From: Deltaproteobacteria bacterium
Lineage (GTDB): Bacteria; Desulfobacterota_B; Binatia; UBA9968
Assembly (NCBI GenBank): GCA_027297485.1
Contig: JAPUHZ010000338.1
Coordinates: 1 to 10,926 of the forward strand
Direction: 5' to 3'
DNA: 10,926 nt
Part shown: piece by piece, positions 1-7,463 of the stretch
Position numbering within the stretch: the first letter of the stretch is position 1
Layout: each line of letters starts with the position of its first letter
The notes under the pieces: model-generated
Told to the model about the DNA's origin: nothing
Seen by the model: the letters and a program-made list of their open reading frames with translations, nothing else
Databases searched by the model: none
Translations under genes and position numbers: made by a program

Positions 1-56
1 GCAAAGGCTCGACCTTTACTGCCACGATACCCAACGAAATCAAACCGGACGGATGA
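1..56 (+). CDS. C-terminal end of a sensor histidine kinase (partial)
   Basis: Reading from base 3, the frame gives KGSTFTATIPNEIKPDG and stops at TGA 54-56. The run GSTFTATIP is the typical last strand of the HATPase_c fold in histidine kinases, just after the G2 box, where a glycine-rich turn leads into a TxxxP ending. Only about 17 residues are visible, so the sensor domains and the kinase subclass are unknown. A GSTF ending is more common in HisKA-type kinases than in the HisKA_3 type seen at 785-6445, which would make this a separate signalling gene upstream. The gene body lies left of the window. The family assignment rests on this one short motif, but the motif is characteristic. Confidence 0.7.
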   Translation, partial: KGSTFTATIPNEIKPDG

Positions 57-120
57 TGAGCATATAAGCATATTTTCATAATCTTCATACTTTGTCATTC
101 ATACCCTTTGCAATCAAGAT

Positions 121-149
121 TTGTCCATATTTGCCGATCACATTACTAA
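121..149 (+). promoter_or_regulatory. Possible sigma-70 promoter in the 57-255 gap
   Basis: The 199-base gap after the kinase end is clearly AT-richer than its surroundings. It holds a weak -35/-10 pair, TTGTCC at 121-126 and TACTAA at 144-149, with a 17-base spacer. This lies about 105 bases before the ATG of the small helix-turn-helix gene. The match is only partial (four of six and about three of six bases), so chance is a real possibility. No hairpin terminator is visible in the gap. Confidence 0.2.
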
Positions 150-255
150 GACCTAGCGCTTATCTCATCGGGCAGTCTTTAAAAACAACCAGTTACGGCT
201 TCGAGTGAGTTCTGGCATAGGCCTTGTGTCTTTAAAGGCAGGAGATGCTTTGTCT

Positions 256-451
256 ATGAGCAACGACCATGCGGATCTTAGGCTAATAATCCTCGCTAAG
301 GAGGGAGCGATTCTTCAGCTCTCTAAGCGCACCCTTATTAAAATGATCCAAAAGAGGGATGTACCGGCCTTTAAGGTAGGCGGTCAGTGGCGCGTTTGAG
401 AGAGTCAGTTTTGAGAATGGGTTGAGCATAAAGAGCAGTCAAGAGTTTTGA
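256..451 (+). pseudogene. Excisionase-family helix-turn-helix gene, apparently frameshifted
   Basis: From ATG 256 the product ends in LSKRTLIKMIQKRDVPAFK followed by VGGQWR. This is the HTH_17/excisionase (MerR-like winged helix) DNA-binding pattern, where a GGQWRF motif normally closes the wing. The frame stops at TGA 397-399, directly after WRV. If one base is skipped near 394, the reading becomes WRF and then ERVSFENGLSIKSSQEF, ending at TGA 449-451. That tail has the look of the helix that normally follows WRF in this family. I therefore read it as a single-base insertion in a once complete gene of about 65 codons. AGGAG at 240-244 lies 11 bases before ATG 256 and supports that start over the GTG at 205. 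Proteins of this type serve as phage excisionases or small regulators, and nothing nearby tells which. A sequencing error is an alternative explanation. Confidence 0.6.
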
Positions 452-481
452 GGAGGTCAGACAACGAGAAGCCCTTATCGG

Positions 482-703
482 ATGGGCCAGCGTGCCCTGA
501 TGGTTGCAATGTTGGTTGCGCTTTTACTCCTCGTTCGAGGAGCTGCTTGGGACGCGGGATCGCAAGGAATAGAGAGACCCATGAGTGAACTGAAGCGGAC
601 CAGTCCTACCCAAACCTTAAGCAACGGTTTGACCGACCAGCAGTTAAAGCTTGCCCCTCTTCCGCCCGTCCCTGTCCCTGCGATAGCTGTCGGTCAGAGG
701 TAA
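482..703 (+). CDS. Small putative secreted or membrane-anchored peptide, unknown function
   Basis: This 73-residue frame begins MGQRALMVAMLVALLLLVRG, a short positive start followed by a hydrophobic stretch of about 12-15 residues that resembles a signal peptide or single membrane anchor. The remainder is polar and ends in a proline-rich tail (LAPLPPVPVPAIAVGQR). I do not recognise a family. Support for translation is weak: the good AGGAGG at 451-456 is about 25 bases upstream of ATG 482, too far for normal initiation, and only GAGAAG (466-471) sits at a usable distance. It lies between the broken helix-turn-helix gene and the large kinase. It could be a small exported protein, the remnant of a longer gene, or a chance open frame. 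Confidence 0.35.
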   Translation: MGQRALMVAMLVALLLLVRGAAWDAGSQGIERPMSELKRTSPTQTLSNGLTDQQLKLAPLPPVPVPAIAVGQR

Positions 704-784
704 GCAGTCGGAAATCGGCAGGGAGCAAGACGGTAACAGATCGGCCTCGAGAAGCTGGCACCTTTGGCAATGATGGGTAGGGAA

Positions 785-3700
785 ATGAATACAAAGGTAC
801 AGACAAAGGTGGCCACTTACATAGCGACCTTTGTCGCCTTTTTCCTAGGCTACTTTCTCCTGCGGGATTCCACCTGGCAGGGCAGCACCGAGCTCCACAC
901 CCTTATGGAGGTGGCGGCGACCTTGTTGGCGCTCATGGTGGGAATCTCGGCGCTGGTGCACTTCTACTCGAAGAAGAGCAATACGTTCCTGTTTATCGGG
1001 ACGGGGTTCTTAGGGACAGCGCTGCTCGACGGCTACCACGCCATCGTGACGAGTCAGTGGTTTGATCAGCTGTGGCCCTCCCCGCCCCCGCACTTGATCC
1101 CGTGGAGCTGGAACGCGTCGCGCAGCTTCCTGGCCGTGCTGATGTTCTTGAGCTGGTGGGCGTGGAGGAGAGAGGAGCGGCTAGGAGCGGCCGGGTGGAT
1201 CAGCGAGAAAACTGTGTACTCGGTCGTGGGGGTCTTGACCCTCGTAAGCTTCGCCTTTTTTGCTTTCTTTCCCCTCCCGCGCGCGTATTATCCGGAATTC
1301 GTCTTTGGCCGCCCGGAGGAGTTCTTCGCGGCGACATTCTTTCTGCTGGCGCTGATCGGCTACCTGAAGAAGGGCTTCTGGAAAACCGATCCGTTTGAAC
1401 ACTGGGTGGTGCTCTCGCTCATCGTCGGCGTCATGGGCCAGGCGATGTTCATGTCATTCTCCTTCACACTGTTCGATACGATGTTCGACTTGGCCCATCT
1501 CTTGAAGAAAGTCAGCTACATCTTTGTCCTCACCGGTTTGCTGATCAGTATGTATTACCTGTTCAGGCGGGCGGAAGAGAGTGCGCAGGAGATCTATGCC
1601 TCAAAGACGAAGCTGGAGTTAACCAACCAGCGCCTTGAGAGGTCGTTGGGAGAGCTCTCTGGCCTCTATTCGGCCCTCACCCCCTTGGCCCCGGCAGAGT
1701 CTATTCATGAGATGATGGATGGAGTGATTGAAAGGCTCATGGAGGCGACCGGGGCTGATGCGGCTCTGGTCCGGCTCTGGGATAAAAAGACGGGAAACTT
1801 TGCCTATCCAACTCAACGGGGTTTCCCTAGCTACTATATGGATGCGGCGAGTACCAAACCTGTCGGCTCTGCCGTTGAAAAGGTTTTCATGAGCGGTGAG
1901 CCCATCATTGCCTCTGACATTGCTGCAGATCCACGTTTAAAGGGCAAGATTCAGCTTAAAGTAGGGTTACGTTCCTGTGCCTTTCTCCCTCTAAAGGTTG
2001 CGAGGGAGGCCCGCGGGGTCATTCATCTTTCCAGCCGTGAGGTAGGTCACTTCAGCGAGGAGAGGAAGGATCATCTTATAGCCATTGCTTGCCAGATGGG
2101 TATAGCGTTGGAAAATCGGGATCTCTTCAATGAGCTCAAGGCCTCTAGGGATGGGCTGGAGAAGGCGAACAGTGATCTCAAGCGACGTGAAGAGGCCCAA
2201 AAGCTTCTGAAGGAACTGAGCCAAGATATTACCTCTCTGGGCATTGACAGCCTACTCAAAAAACTCACAGAAAAAGTACGGGAGTTCTTTAGAGTGGATA
2301 TCTCCGACGTCAGGATGCTGGAGAACTGGCAACCCATGGGCGTATCGGGTATCGAGCCGGAATGCGTCCGCGGCTCGGGAAGTATGAAAAAGCGAGCCAG
2401 ATGGATCATGGAGAACCGCAGACCCTTGGTCATCGCGGACATGACTGAAGAGACAGACATTCCAGCTGGAGATACTACTCGTCGGCTTGGCATCCGGGGT
2501 TATCTCGCTGTTCCGCTCTTTTCAAGGGGCGGACAAGTGATCGGGGTTCTCAGGGCCTTAACCTATGAGCCGAGAGAGTTTACCGAAGCAGAGGTGGATC
2601 TCATTCAGCATTTGGCCAACGGGGCGGCCCTGGCGCTGGAGAACGCCCGGTTGTTCCAAGAAACGGAGCGGCGGGCCCAGGAGCAGGAAGCCCTGAACGC
2701 CATCGCCGCAGCTACAAGCCAATCGCTTCGTCTCGACCGGCTTCTCCAGATCTCTTTGGATAAGGTGCTGGAGATCACGGGGCGTGAACGAGCGTACATC
2801 AGGCTCAAGGATCCGGAAACCGGGGAGATTACGCTTGCCGCGCACCGGGGGATTTTGCAGGAGTACGTTGAGGCGCTTTTGCACCACCGGACTCCAGGAG
2901 GCAAAAGTGATCAGGTCTTTGAATCGGGAGAGCCGCTCATCGTCAATGATCCCGAGGGAACACGGCTCAAGGAGGAGGCTCGTCAGGAAGGGCTTCGCTC
3001 CATCGCCTGGATTCCTTTAAAGGCGCGAGGGAAGGTGGTCGGGATTATGAATGTCTCCACCAGTCAGCCAAGCCGATTCGAACCTCGGGAAGTGGAGCTT
3101 TTGCTGGCGATCGGGAATGTGATCGGCGTGGCGCTGGAAAACGCAAGGCTCTTCGGGGAGGTTGAGAAGAACACCTTTGAATTAGAAGAGGCTAACCGAG
3201 AGATCGGGAAGGCCAACCTTCGTCTCACCCACCTTTTAGAAGAACAACGTGCACTACGGGAGATCCTCACTCAGATCAACCTTGTGGATATGGGTGAGCT
3301 ACTGAAAAAAATAGCGGAGCACTCCCTCAATCTCCTGAAAGCAGATCATGTACAAATTAGGCTTCTTGACAAAGATGGACTTCTGCGCCTGGTTGCTATT
3401 GCCGGTGAGGGAGCTGAACGTTTTCAGGATGGACTAAAGCTCGGCAGTGGCCGTTCCACCTGGGTTATGGAGAACCGTAGGCCTCTCGCGATCAAGGACA
3501 TCAGCCAGGACAAGGTCTTCGGTCCAGGTCATTTTTTACGGGAGTTAGGGGTCAAGGGGTATCTCCTTCTCCCCTTGATCTCACGGGAGCAGAAACCTAT
3601 CGGTGTTCTCGGAGTCTCCACCCTGACAGAGAGGGAATTTACTCAGGAAGAGATTGCCCTGGCCGAGCAGTTCGCTGCGGGTGCGGCTATAGCCATCGAA

Positions 3701-6445
3701 AACGCGAGGCTTTATGAAGAGACCCAGAAACGAGAGGATATCCAAAAGCTTCTAAAGGAACTGAGCCAGGACATCACCTCCCTTGATATAGACAGCCTGC
3801 TTAAAAAGCTTACGGACAAGGTTCGTGACGTCGTTAAAGTTGACATGTGCGATGTCAGAGTGAACGAGAAGGGGATCTGGCAGATCTTAGGTGTCTCGGG
3901 GATAGAGGCGGAACGGGTCCGGTCAGGTGCTACAGGAACTGCCCGAGGACGATCAAGCTGGATCATTAAAAACCGCAAAGTCTTGTCGATCCCGGACATT
4001 ACTAAAGGGACAGACACCCCAGGTGGAGAAAGTACACGTCGCATTGGCGTCCGCGGCTATCTGGGAGTCCCTCTCTTCTTAAGGGGTGGCGAAGTCGTAG
4101 GTGTGCTCAGGGCCATGACCTATCAGCCTAGAGATTTTAGCCAAGATGAGGTGGATCTTGTGCAGCAGTTAGCCAATGGGGCGGCCATTGCTTTGGAGAA
4201 TGCCAGGCTCTTCCAGGAAGCGGAGTGGCGAGCCCGGGAGCAGGCAGTCCTGAACACTATCGCCATGGCTACTAGCCAGTCGCTCGATCTTAACGAGCTT
4301 CTCCAGACCGCTTTGGACAAGGTGCTGGAGGTCACAGGGCGTGACCGAGGGTACATCAGGCTCAAGGATTCGGTCACCGGTGAGGTTACGCTGGCCGCGC
4401 ACCGGGGGATCTCGGAGGAGTATGCCCAGGCCCTCCTGTATCGCCGGACACCGGGAGGGAAGAGCGACCAGGTCTTTGAATCGGGAGAGCCGCTCGTCGT
4501 CAATGATCCCGAAGGAGCCAATCTTAAGGAGGAGGCTCGTCAGGAAGGGCTTTGCTCCATCGCCTGGATCCCCTTGAAGGCGCGAGGAAAGGTGGTCGGG
4601 ATTCTGAATATCTCCACCAGTCAGCCAAGGTCATTCGAGCCTCGGGAGGTGGAGTTGTTGCAGGCGATCGGAAATGTCATCGGGGTGGGGCTGGAGAATG
4701 CCCGACTGTTTGAGGAGACGGTCAAGAGAGCCGAGCAGCTTTCCGCTCTGCATTCCGTTGCTGGTACGGTGAGCCAATCTCTGGAGCTTGAAGTCGTTCT
4801 AGATAAGTCTATCAAGAAGGTCTTGGAGGTTCTCAAGTTTGATGCGGCTCGCATCTTTCTCCTTGATCTAAAAAGCAATCAGTTGGAGGTCAGGGCGCAC
4901 AAGAACCTTAGTGAAAAACTTTCTCATGCTTCTCCCTACCGACTTGGCGAAGGTATCATAGGGAAGGTCTGGGAGTCCGGAGAGATGATTGCCATCGAAG
5001 ATATGGAGACCGATCCTAAATATCGCCAGCTGGCCACTAGACGGGCGACGTTCCAGGCAGGCTTCCGCTCCCAAATCACCTTTCCCATACGGGTGAAAGA
5101 GAAGGTATTTGGTGTGGGAAATTATTACTGTTATAGGCCACGCCACTTTACACCTGAGGAGCTTCAGTTGATTGGCTCTATGGCCAATCAAATCGGCGTT
5201 GCCGTTGAGAATGCTCGCCTCTTTGAAGAGGTTAGAAGGAAATCTCTTGAGCAAGGTGCCCTACGAGAGTTCCTCTCCAACCTTCTTCTTTTAGATCTGG
5301 ACAGCCTGCTCCAGAGATTGACCGAACAGGCGGTCTCTCTTTTTAAGGCGGAAATCGCGTGGGTACGCCTGTTCGACAAACAGGGAAAGCTATGGAGTCG
5401 TGCTATAGCAGGAGATGAGGCGGCAATAAGCCTCATGCCCGTAAGGGCAGTAGGAGAACTGGTCGGGCGGGGGAAGTGGATGCTGGATAACCGTAAACCC
5501 CTGACCATCAGGGACATGGCCAAAGATCCAGGCAGGCCTTATCCTGAAAGGTTCAAGGCGGCTGATCTGCATGGTTTTCTTGGCGCCTCCTTGTTTAGCA
5601 AAGATGGAAAACCCTTAGGGGTTATCTTTGTAGCAACCCGTTCACCTCGTGAATTTAGCCAGCGTGAGATCGAATTAATCGAGCAGTTCGCTAATGGGGC
5701 GGCTATCGCCATCCAGAACGCCCGGCTGTTTGAGGAGGTCTGCGCCGGGCGCGAGCAACTACAGGCCCTCTCCCGCCGGTTAGTGGAGGTGCAGGAAATC
5801 GAGCGCCGCCGCATCGCTTGCGAGCTCCACGACGAGATCGGCCAGGAACTTACCGGGCTCAAACTCACCCTCGAAATGGGAACACGCTTGCCCGCCGATA
5901 CGCTTCCGGAATGCCTCAGTAAAGCAAATACCTTGGTCAGTGAGCTGATTACGCGGGTGCGCGAACTCTCGCTCGATCTACGTCCTCCGATGCTGGACGA
6001 TCTGGGACTGCTCGCTACGCTACTGTGGCATTTGGAGCGTTATACTGCTCAGACCAAGGTGAGGGTGATCTTCAAACACAGCGGGCTCGTAGATCGACGT
6101 TTTCCACCAGAAGTTGAAACGGCTACTTATCGCATTGTGCAAGAAGCACTGACCAACGTCGCCCGCCACGCCGGGGTGAGCGAGGCGACAGTACGGATCT
6201 GGGATGGCCGGACTACGCTCTACGTGCAGGTCACAGACCAGGGTACTGGCTTTGACCCGGAGACTGCACTAGCCGCCGGCGACACCAGCGGTCTGGCAGG
6301 GATGCGCGAGCGAGCGAAGTTGTTGGGCGGTCGACTGATAATTGAGTCGGCGCCAGGGGCTGGCAGCAACTTGACTGCCGATTTGCCCTTCGGATCCCAG
6401 GAGGACCCGCTGGAAAACGGAGTTCAGGACCATGAAGGTGATTAA
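785..6445 (+). CDS. Giant membrane sensor histidine kinase with eight GAF domains (HisKA_3 type)
   Basis: The product is about 1,886 residues, far longer than most sensor kinases. Residues 9-260 are membrane-embedded, with seven or eight hydrophobic helices. The motifs LLDGYHA and FDLAHLLKKVSYIF resemble MASE3-type sensor modules, so that name is tentative. Eight GAF domains follow at roughly 303-450, 470-630, 640-795, 820-980, 985-1145, 1150-1311, 1320-1480 and 1492-1650, most ending in an ALENARLFEE-like signalling helix. The transmitter is HisKA_3 with ELHDEIGQ (phospho-acceptor His about 1682), then a HATPase with N box EALTNVARHA (Asn about 1791), G1 box DQGTGFD and GLAGMRERA. All catalytic motifs look intact. 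It should autophosphorylate and pass phosphate to the overlapping NarL-type regulator. GAF domains bind small molecules such as cyclic nucleotides or haem, but the ligands cannot be read here. The start is uncertain: TTG 764, ATG 770 and ATG 773 are in frame. ATG 785 is chosen because AGG lies just upstream and the first helix follows soon after. Confidence 0.93.
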   Translation: MNTKVQTKVATYIATFVAFFLGYFLLRDSTWQGSTELHTLMEVAATLLALMVGISALVHFYSKKSNTFLFIGTGFLGTALLDGYHAIVTSQWFDQLWPSPPPHLIPWSWNASRSFLAVLMFLSWWAWRREERLGAAGWISEKTVYSVVGVLTLVSFAFFAFFPLPRAYYPEFVFGRPEEFFAATFFLLALIGYLKKGFWKTDPFEHWVVLSLIVGVMGQAMFMSFSFTLFDTMFDLAHLLKKVSYIFVLTGLLISMYYLFRRAEESAQEIYASKTKLELTNQRLERSLGELSGLYSALTPLAPAESIHEMMDGVIERLMEATGADAALVRLWDKKTGNFAYPTQRGFPSYYMDAASTKPVGSAVEKVFMSGEPIIASDIAADPRLKGKIQLKVGLRSCAFLPLKVAREARGVIHLSSREVGHFSEERKDHLIAIACQMGIALENRDLFNELKASRDGLEKANSDLKRREEAQKLLKELSQDITSLGIDSLLKKLTEKVREFFRVDISDVRMLENWQPMGVSGIEPECVRGSGSMKKRARWIMENRRPLVIADMTEETDIPAGDTTRRLGIRGYLAVPLFSRGGQVIGVLRALTYEPREFTEAEVDLIQHLANGAALALENARLFQETERRAQEQEALNAIAAATSQSLRLDRLLQISLDKVLEITGRERAYIRLKDPETGEITLAAHRGILQEYVEALLHHRTPGGKSDQVFESGEPLIVNDPEGTRLKEEARQEGLRSIAWIPLKARGKVVGIMNVSTSQPSRFEPREVELLLAIGNVIGVALENARLFGEVEKNTFELEEANREIGKANLRLTHLLEEQRALREILTQINLVDMGELLKKIAEHSLNLLKADHVQIRLLDKDGLLRLVAIAGEGAERFQDGLKLGSGRSTWVMENRRPLAIKDISQDKVFGPGHFLRELGVKGYLLLPLISREQKPIGVLGVSTLTEREFTQEEIALAEQFAAGAAIAIENARLYEETQKREDIQKLLKELSQDITSLDIDSLLKKLTDKVRDVVKVDMCDVRVNEKGIWQILGVSGIEAERVRSGATGTARGRSSWIIKNRKVLSIPDITKGTDTPGGESTRRIGVRGYLGVPLFLRGGEVVGVLRAMTYQPRDFSQDEVDLVQQLANGAAIALENARLFQEAEWRAREQAVLNTIAMATSQSLDLNELLQTALDKVLEVTGRDRGYIRLKDSVTGEVTLAAHRGISEEYAQALLYRRTPGGKSDQVFESGEPLVVNDPEGANLKEEARQEGLCSIAWIPLKARGKVVGILNISTSQPRSFEPREVELLQAIGNVIGVGLENARLFEETVKRAEQLSALHSVAGTVSQSLELEVVLDKSIKKVLEVLKFDAARIFLLDLKSNQLEVRAHKNLSEKLSHASPYRLGEGIIGKVWESGEMIAIEDMETDPKYRQLATRRATFQAGFRSQITFPIRVKEKVFGVGNYYCYRPRHFTPEELQLIGSMANQIGVAVENARLFEEVRRKSLEQGALREFLSNLLLLDLDSLLQRLTEQAVSLFKAEIAWVRLFDKQGKLWSRAIAGDEAAISLMPVRAVGELVGRGKWMLDNRKPLTIRDMAKDPGRPYPERFKAADLHGFLGASLFSKDGKPLGVIFVATRSPREFSQREIELIEQFANGAAIAIQNARLFEEVCAGREQLQALSRRLVEVQEIERRRIACELHDEIGQELTGLKLTLEMGTRLPADTLPECLSKANTLVSELITRVRELSLDLRPPMLDDLGLLATLLWHLERYTAQTKVRVIFKHSGLVDRRFPPEVETATYRIVQEALTNVARHAGVSEATVRIWDGRTTLYVQVTDQGTGFDPETALAAGDTSGLAGMRERAKLLGGRLIIESAPGAGSNLTADLPFGSQEDPLENGVQDHEGD
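2195..3160 (+). repeat. Intragenic duplication, copy 1 (GAF2-GAF3 module)
   Basis: This stretch encodes the second and third GAF domains of the large kinase and recurs at 3740-4717. Both copies start with QKLLKELSQDITSL, and both contain GGKSDQVFESGEPL, NDPEG and RSIAWIPLKARGKVVGI-like segments. Similarity persists at DNA level: CAGGTCTTTGAATCGGGAGA occurs in both copies. The offset is 1545 bases at the left end and 1557 at the right, a net four-codon insertion in copy 2. Similarity stops just after the ENARLF helix. Confidence 0.9.
3740..4717 (+). repeat. Intragenic duplication, copy 2 (GAF5-GAF6 module)
   Basis: This is the second copy of the two-GAF module found at 2195-3160, in the same reading frame. 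Differences include SCDVRV-type changes around residue 1015, an extra segment GATGTARGRSSW in place of GSMKKRARW, and LCSIAW in place of LRSIAW. The shared DNA runs show duplication within this gene rather than independent recruitment of the domains. GAF4 and GAF8 are also alike (REILTQ.. and REFLSN.. starts, MENRRPL and LDNRKPL motifs), so the original duplicated unit may have been three domains, with GAF7 added or lost later. Confidence 0.9.
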
Positions 6446-7088
6446 GATATTGTTGGCGGATGACCACCAGGTGGTCCGCCAGGGGCTGCGGGCCATTCTG
6501 GAGACCGAGCCGCTTTTTCGCATTGTCGGCGAGGCGGGCAATGGGATAGAGACGTGTCGACTGGTCGAGCGTCTGGGGCCGGATGTGTTGATCGTCGACC
6601 TGAAGATGCCTGGCCTGAGCGGACTGGAGGTCACGCGGCAAGTCAGCCAACGTTCACCGCAGACCCGTATCGTCATCCTCTCAATGTACGCCAACGAGGG
6701 CTACGTGCTCGAGGCGCTGAGAAACGGAGCAGCCTGTTACGTTCTCAAAGACTCCAGTGCAGCCGATCTAATACTGGCAGTGCACGAGGCGGTCGCCGGC
6801 AATCGCTACATCAGTCCGCCGCTTTCCAAGCGCGCCATCGATGCCTACATACAAAAGGCTAAAGACACCCCGCTAGACAAATATGAGACCCTAACCACCC
6901 GCGAACGGGAAGTGCTGCATCTCTCAGCCGAGGGCTGCACCAGCGCCAAAATTGGCGGTCAGCTCTCGATTAGTCCACGCACCGTCGAGGTCCACCGTGC
7001 CAACATGATGCGCAAATTAGGTCTACACAGCCGGACTGACCTCATCCGTTATGCCCTGCAGCGGGAAATTCTACCCATGCAGGACTAG
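6432..7088 (+). CDS. NarL/FixJ-family response regulator (REC plus LuxR-type HTH)
   Basis: The 218-residue product has a receiver domain at about 4-120 with acidic pair D10/D11, phospho-acceptor D56 in LIVDLKMPG, S84 in ILSMY and K106 in CYVLKDSS, so all phosphotransfer residues are present. A LuxR/GerE helix-turn-helix at about 153-210 shows LTTREREVL, then SISPRTVEVHRANMMRKLGLHSR. Its length and layout are normal for the family. ATG 6432 lies inside the end of the kinase gene, a 14-base overlap that implies translational coupling, and AGGA at about 6427-6430 is a weak ribosome site. HisKA_3 kinases typically pair with NarL-type regulators, so this is the cognate partner. It should bind DNA as a phosphorylated dimer. 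Its targets are not shown, but the motif-rich gap directly downstream is an obvious candidate. Confidence 0.95.
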   Translation: MKVIKILLADDHQVVRQGLRAILETEPLFRIVGEAGNGIETCRLVERLGPDVLIVDLKMPGLSGLEVTRQVSQRSPQTRIVILSMYANEGYVLEALRNGAACYVLKDSSAADLILAVHEAVAGNRYISPPLSKRAIDAYIQKAKDTPLDKYETLTTREREVLHLSAEGCTSAKIGGQLSISPRTVEVHRANMMRKLGLHSRTDLIRYALQREILPMQD

Positions 7089-7216
7089 TTGCCGTCGCTC
7101 ACTCCCTTACCGCGGTCCCTCGTCCCTCAGATCACGCTTCGCACATCGCGTTTCACACCCGCACACACAATAGTCCTCATGCCAAATCTGACGCTTTTTG
7201 CACTAAATTTCCTTAT

Positions 7217-7247
7217 CTACGTAGTTATTCAAACAATAATTACGTAG
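7217..7247. promoter_or_regulatory. AT-rich 13-bp inverted repeat, candidate operator
   Basis: CTACGTAGTTATT (7217-7229) faces AATAATTACGTAG (7235-7247) across the 5-base centre CAAAC, with one mismatch. The right arm contains AATTACGT (7238-7245), and an exact copy of it lies 22 bases further on at 7260-7267, which is two helical turns. This arrangement suits binding of a dimeric regulator. The adjacent NarL-type regulator is a candidate binder by position only. No T-run follows, so it is not a terminator. Confidence 0.45.
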
Positions 7248-7278
7248 GTTCCCCCTAAGAATTACGTTACCATACCTC

Positions 7279-7305
7279 TTGGAAAACCTGGCTAAGGCGT
7301 ATAAA
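7279..7305 (+). promoter_or_regulatory. Weak promoter-like pair downstream of the palindrome
   Basis: TTGGAA (7279-7284) and TATAAA (7300-7305) are separated by 15 bases, shorter than ideal. Shifting the -10 to TAAATT (7302-7307) gives a 17-base spacer but a poorer hexamer. The pair sits 12 bases after the repeated AATTACGT motif, a plausible distance for an activator site. It would drive the NusG-like and polysaccharide genes. The evidence is only a moderate match. Confidence 0.25.
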
Positions 7306-7373
7306 TTTACGCTCTTGCTCTGGCATTGCTCCCGACCGAGGCGAGATAGTTCCGCTTCTTTCCTGGGGCCAGG

Positions 7374-7401
7374 TGCTCACGCTGGCGAAAGCGTGAAAGC
7401 A
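7374..7401 (+). other. Hairpin in the putative leader
   Basis: TGCT-CACGC (7374-7382) can pair with GCGTG-AA-AGCA (7391-7401) around an 8-base loop, giving nine base pairs with a two-base bulge. It lies between the weak promoter and the NusG-like gene. No T-run follows. It could be part of a structured leader RNA; I do not recognise a known riboswitch class in it. Confidence 0.3.
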
Positions 7402-7463
7402 GTTATTTGCCAGGCGGATCGAACCTGTAAGGGCGGAGCTATGTATTCCTAACCGCCAGGAAA

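Larger units (their letters stand above)
7089..7463. other. Non-coding junction between the two-component genes and the polysaccharide region
   Basis: No convincing gene lies in these 375 bases. The left part is pyrimidine-rich on the plus strand. The centre (about 7190-7310) is AT-rich and holds a 13-base inverted repeat, repeated TACG motifs and a weak promoter-like pair. The right part (about 7360-7460) holds a hairpin at 7374-7401 and several copies of GCCAGG. No hairpin followed by a T-run was found after the response regulator, so its terminator is not evident. The gap probably carries the promoter and leader of the downstream genes. Confidence 0.6.

Noticed and set aside
750..768. TGGCACCTTTGGCA as a sigma-54 promoter ahead of the kinase.
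   Set aside because: The -12 element and spacing do not match TGGCAC-N5-TTGC, and it lies too close to the start codon.
6231..6694. Two minus-strand open frames of about 140 codons across the kinase/regulator junction.
   Set aside because: Both are antisense to strongly supported conserved domains and show no protein-like features.
7179..7247. A 22-codon hydrophobic frame starting MPNLTLFALNFLIYVVIQTI.
   Set aside because: It has no ribosome binding site and its end coincides with the AT-rich palindrome. AT-rich DNA readily gives such hydrophobic frames by chance.
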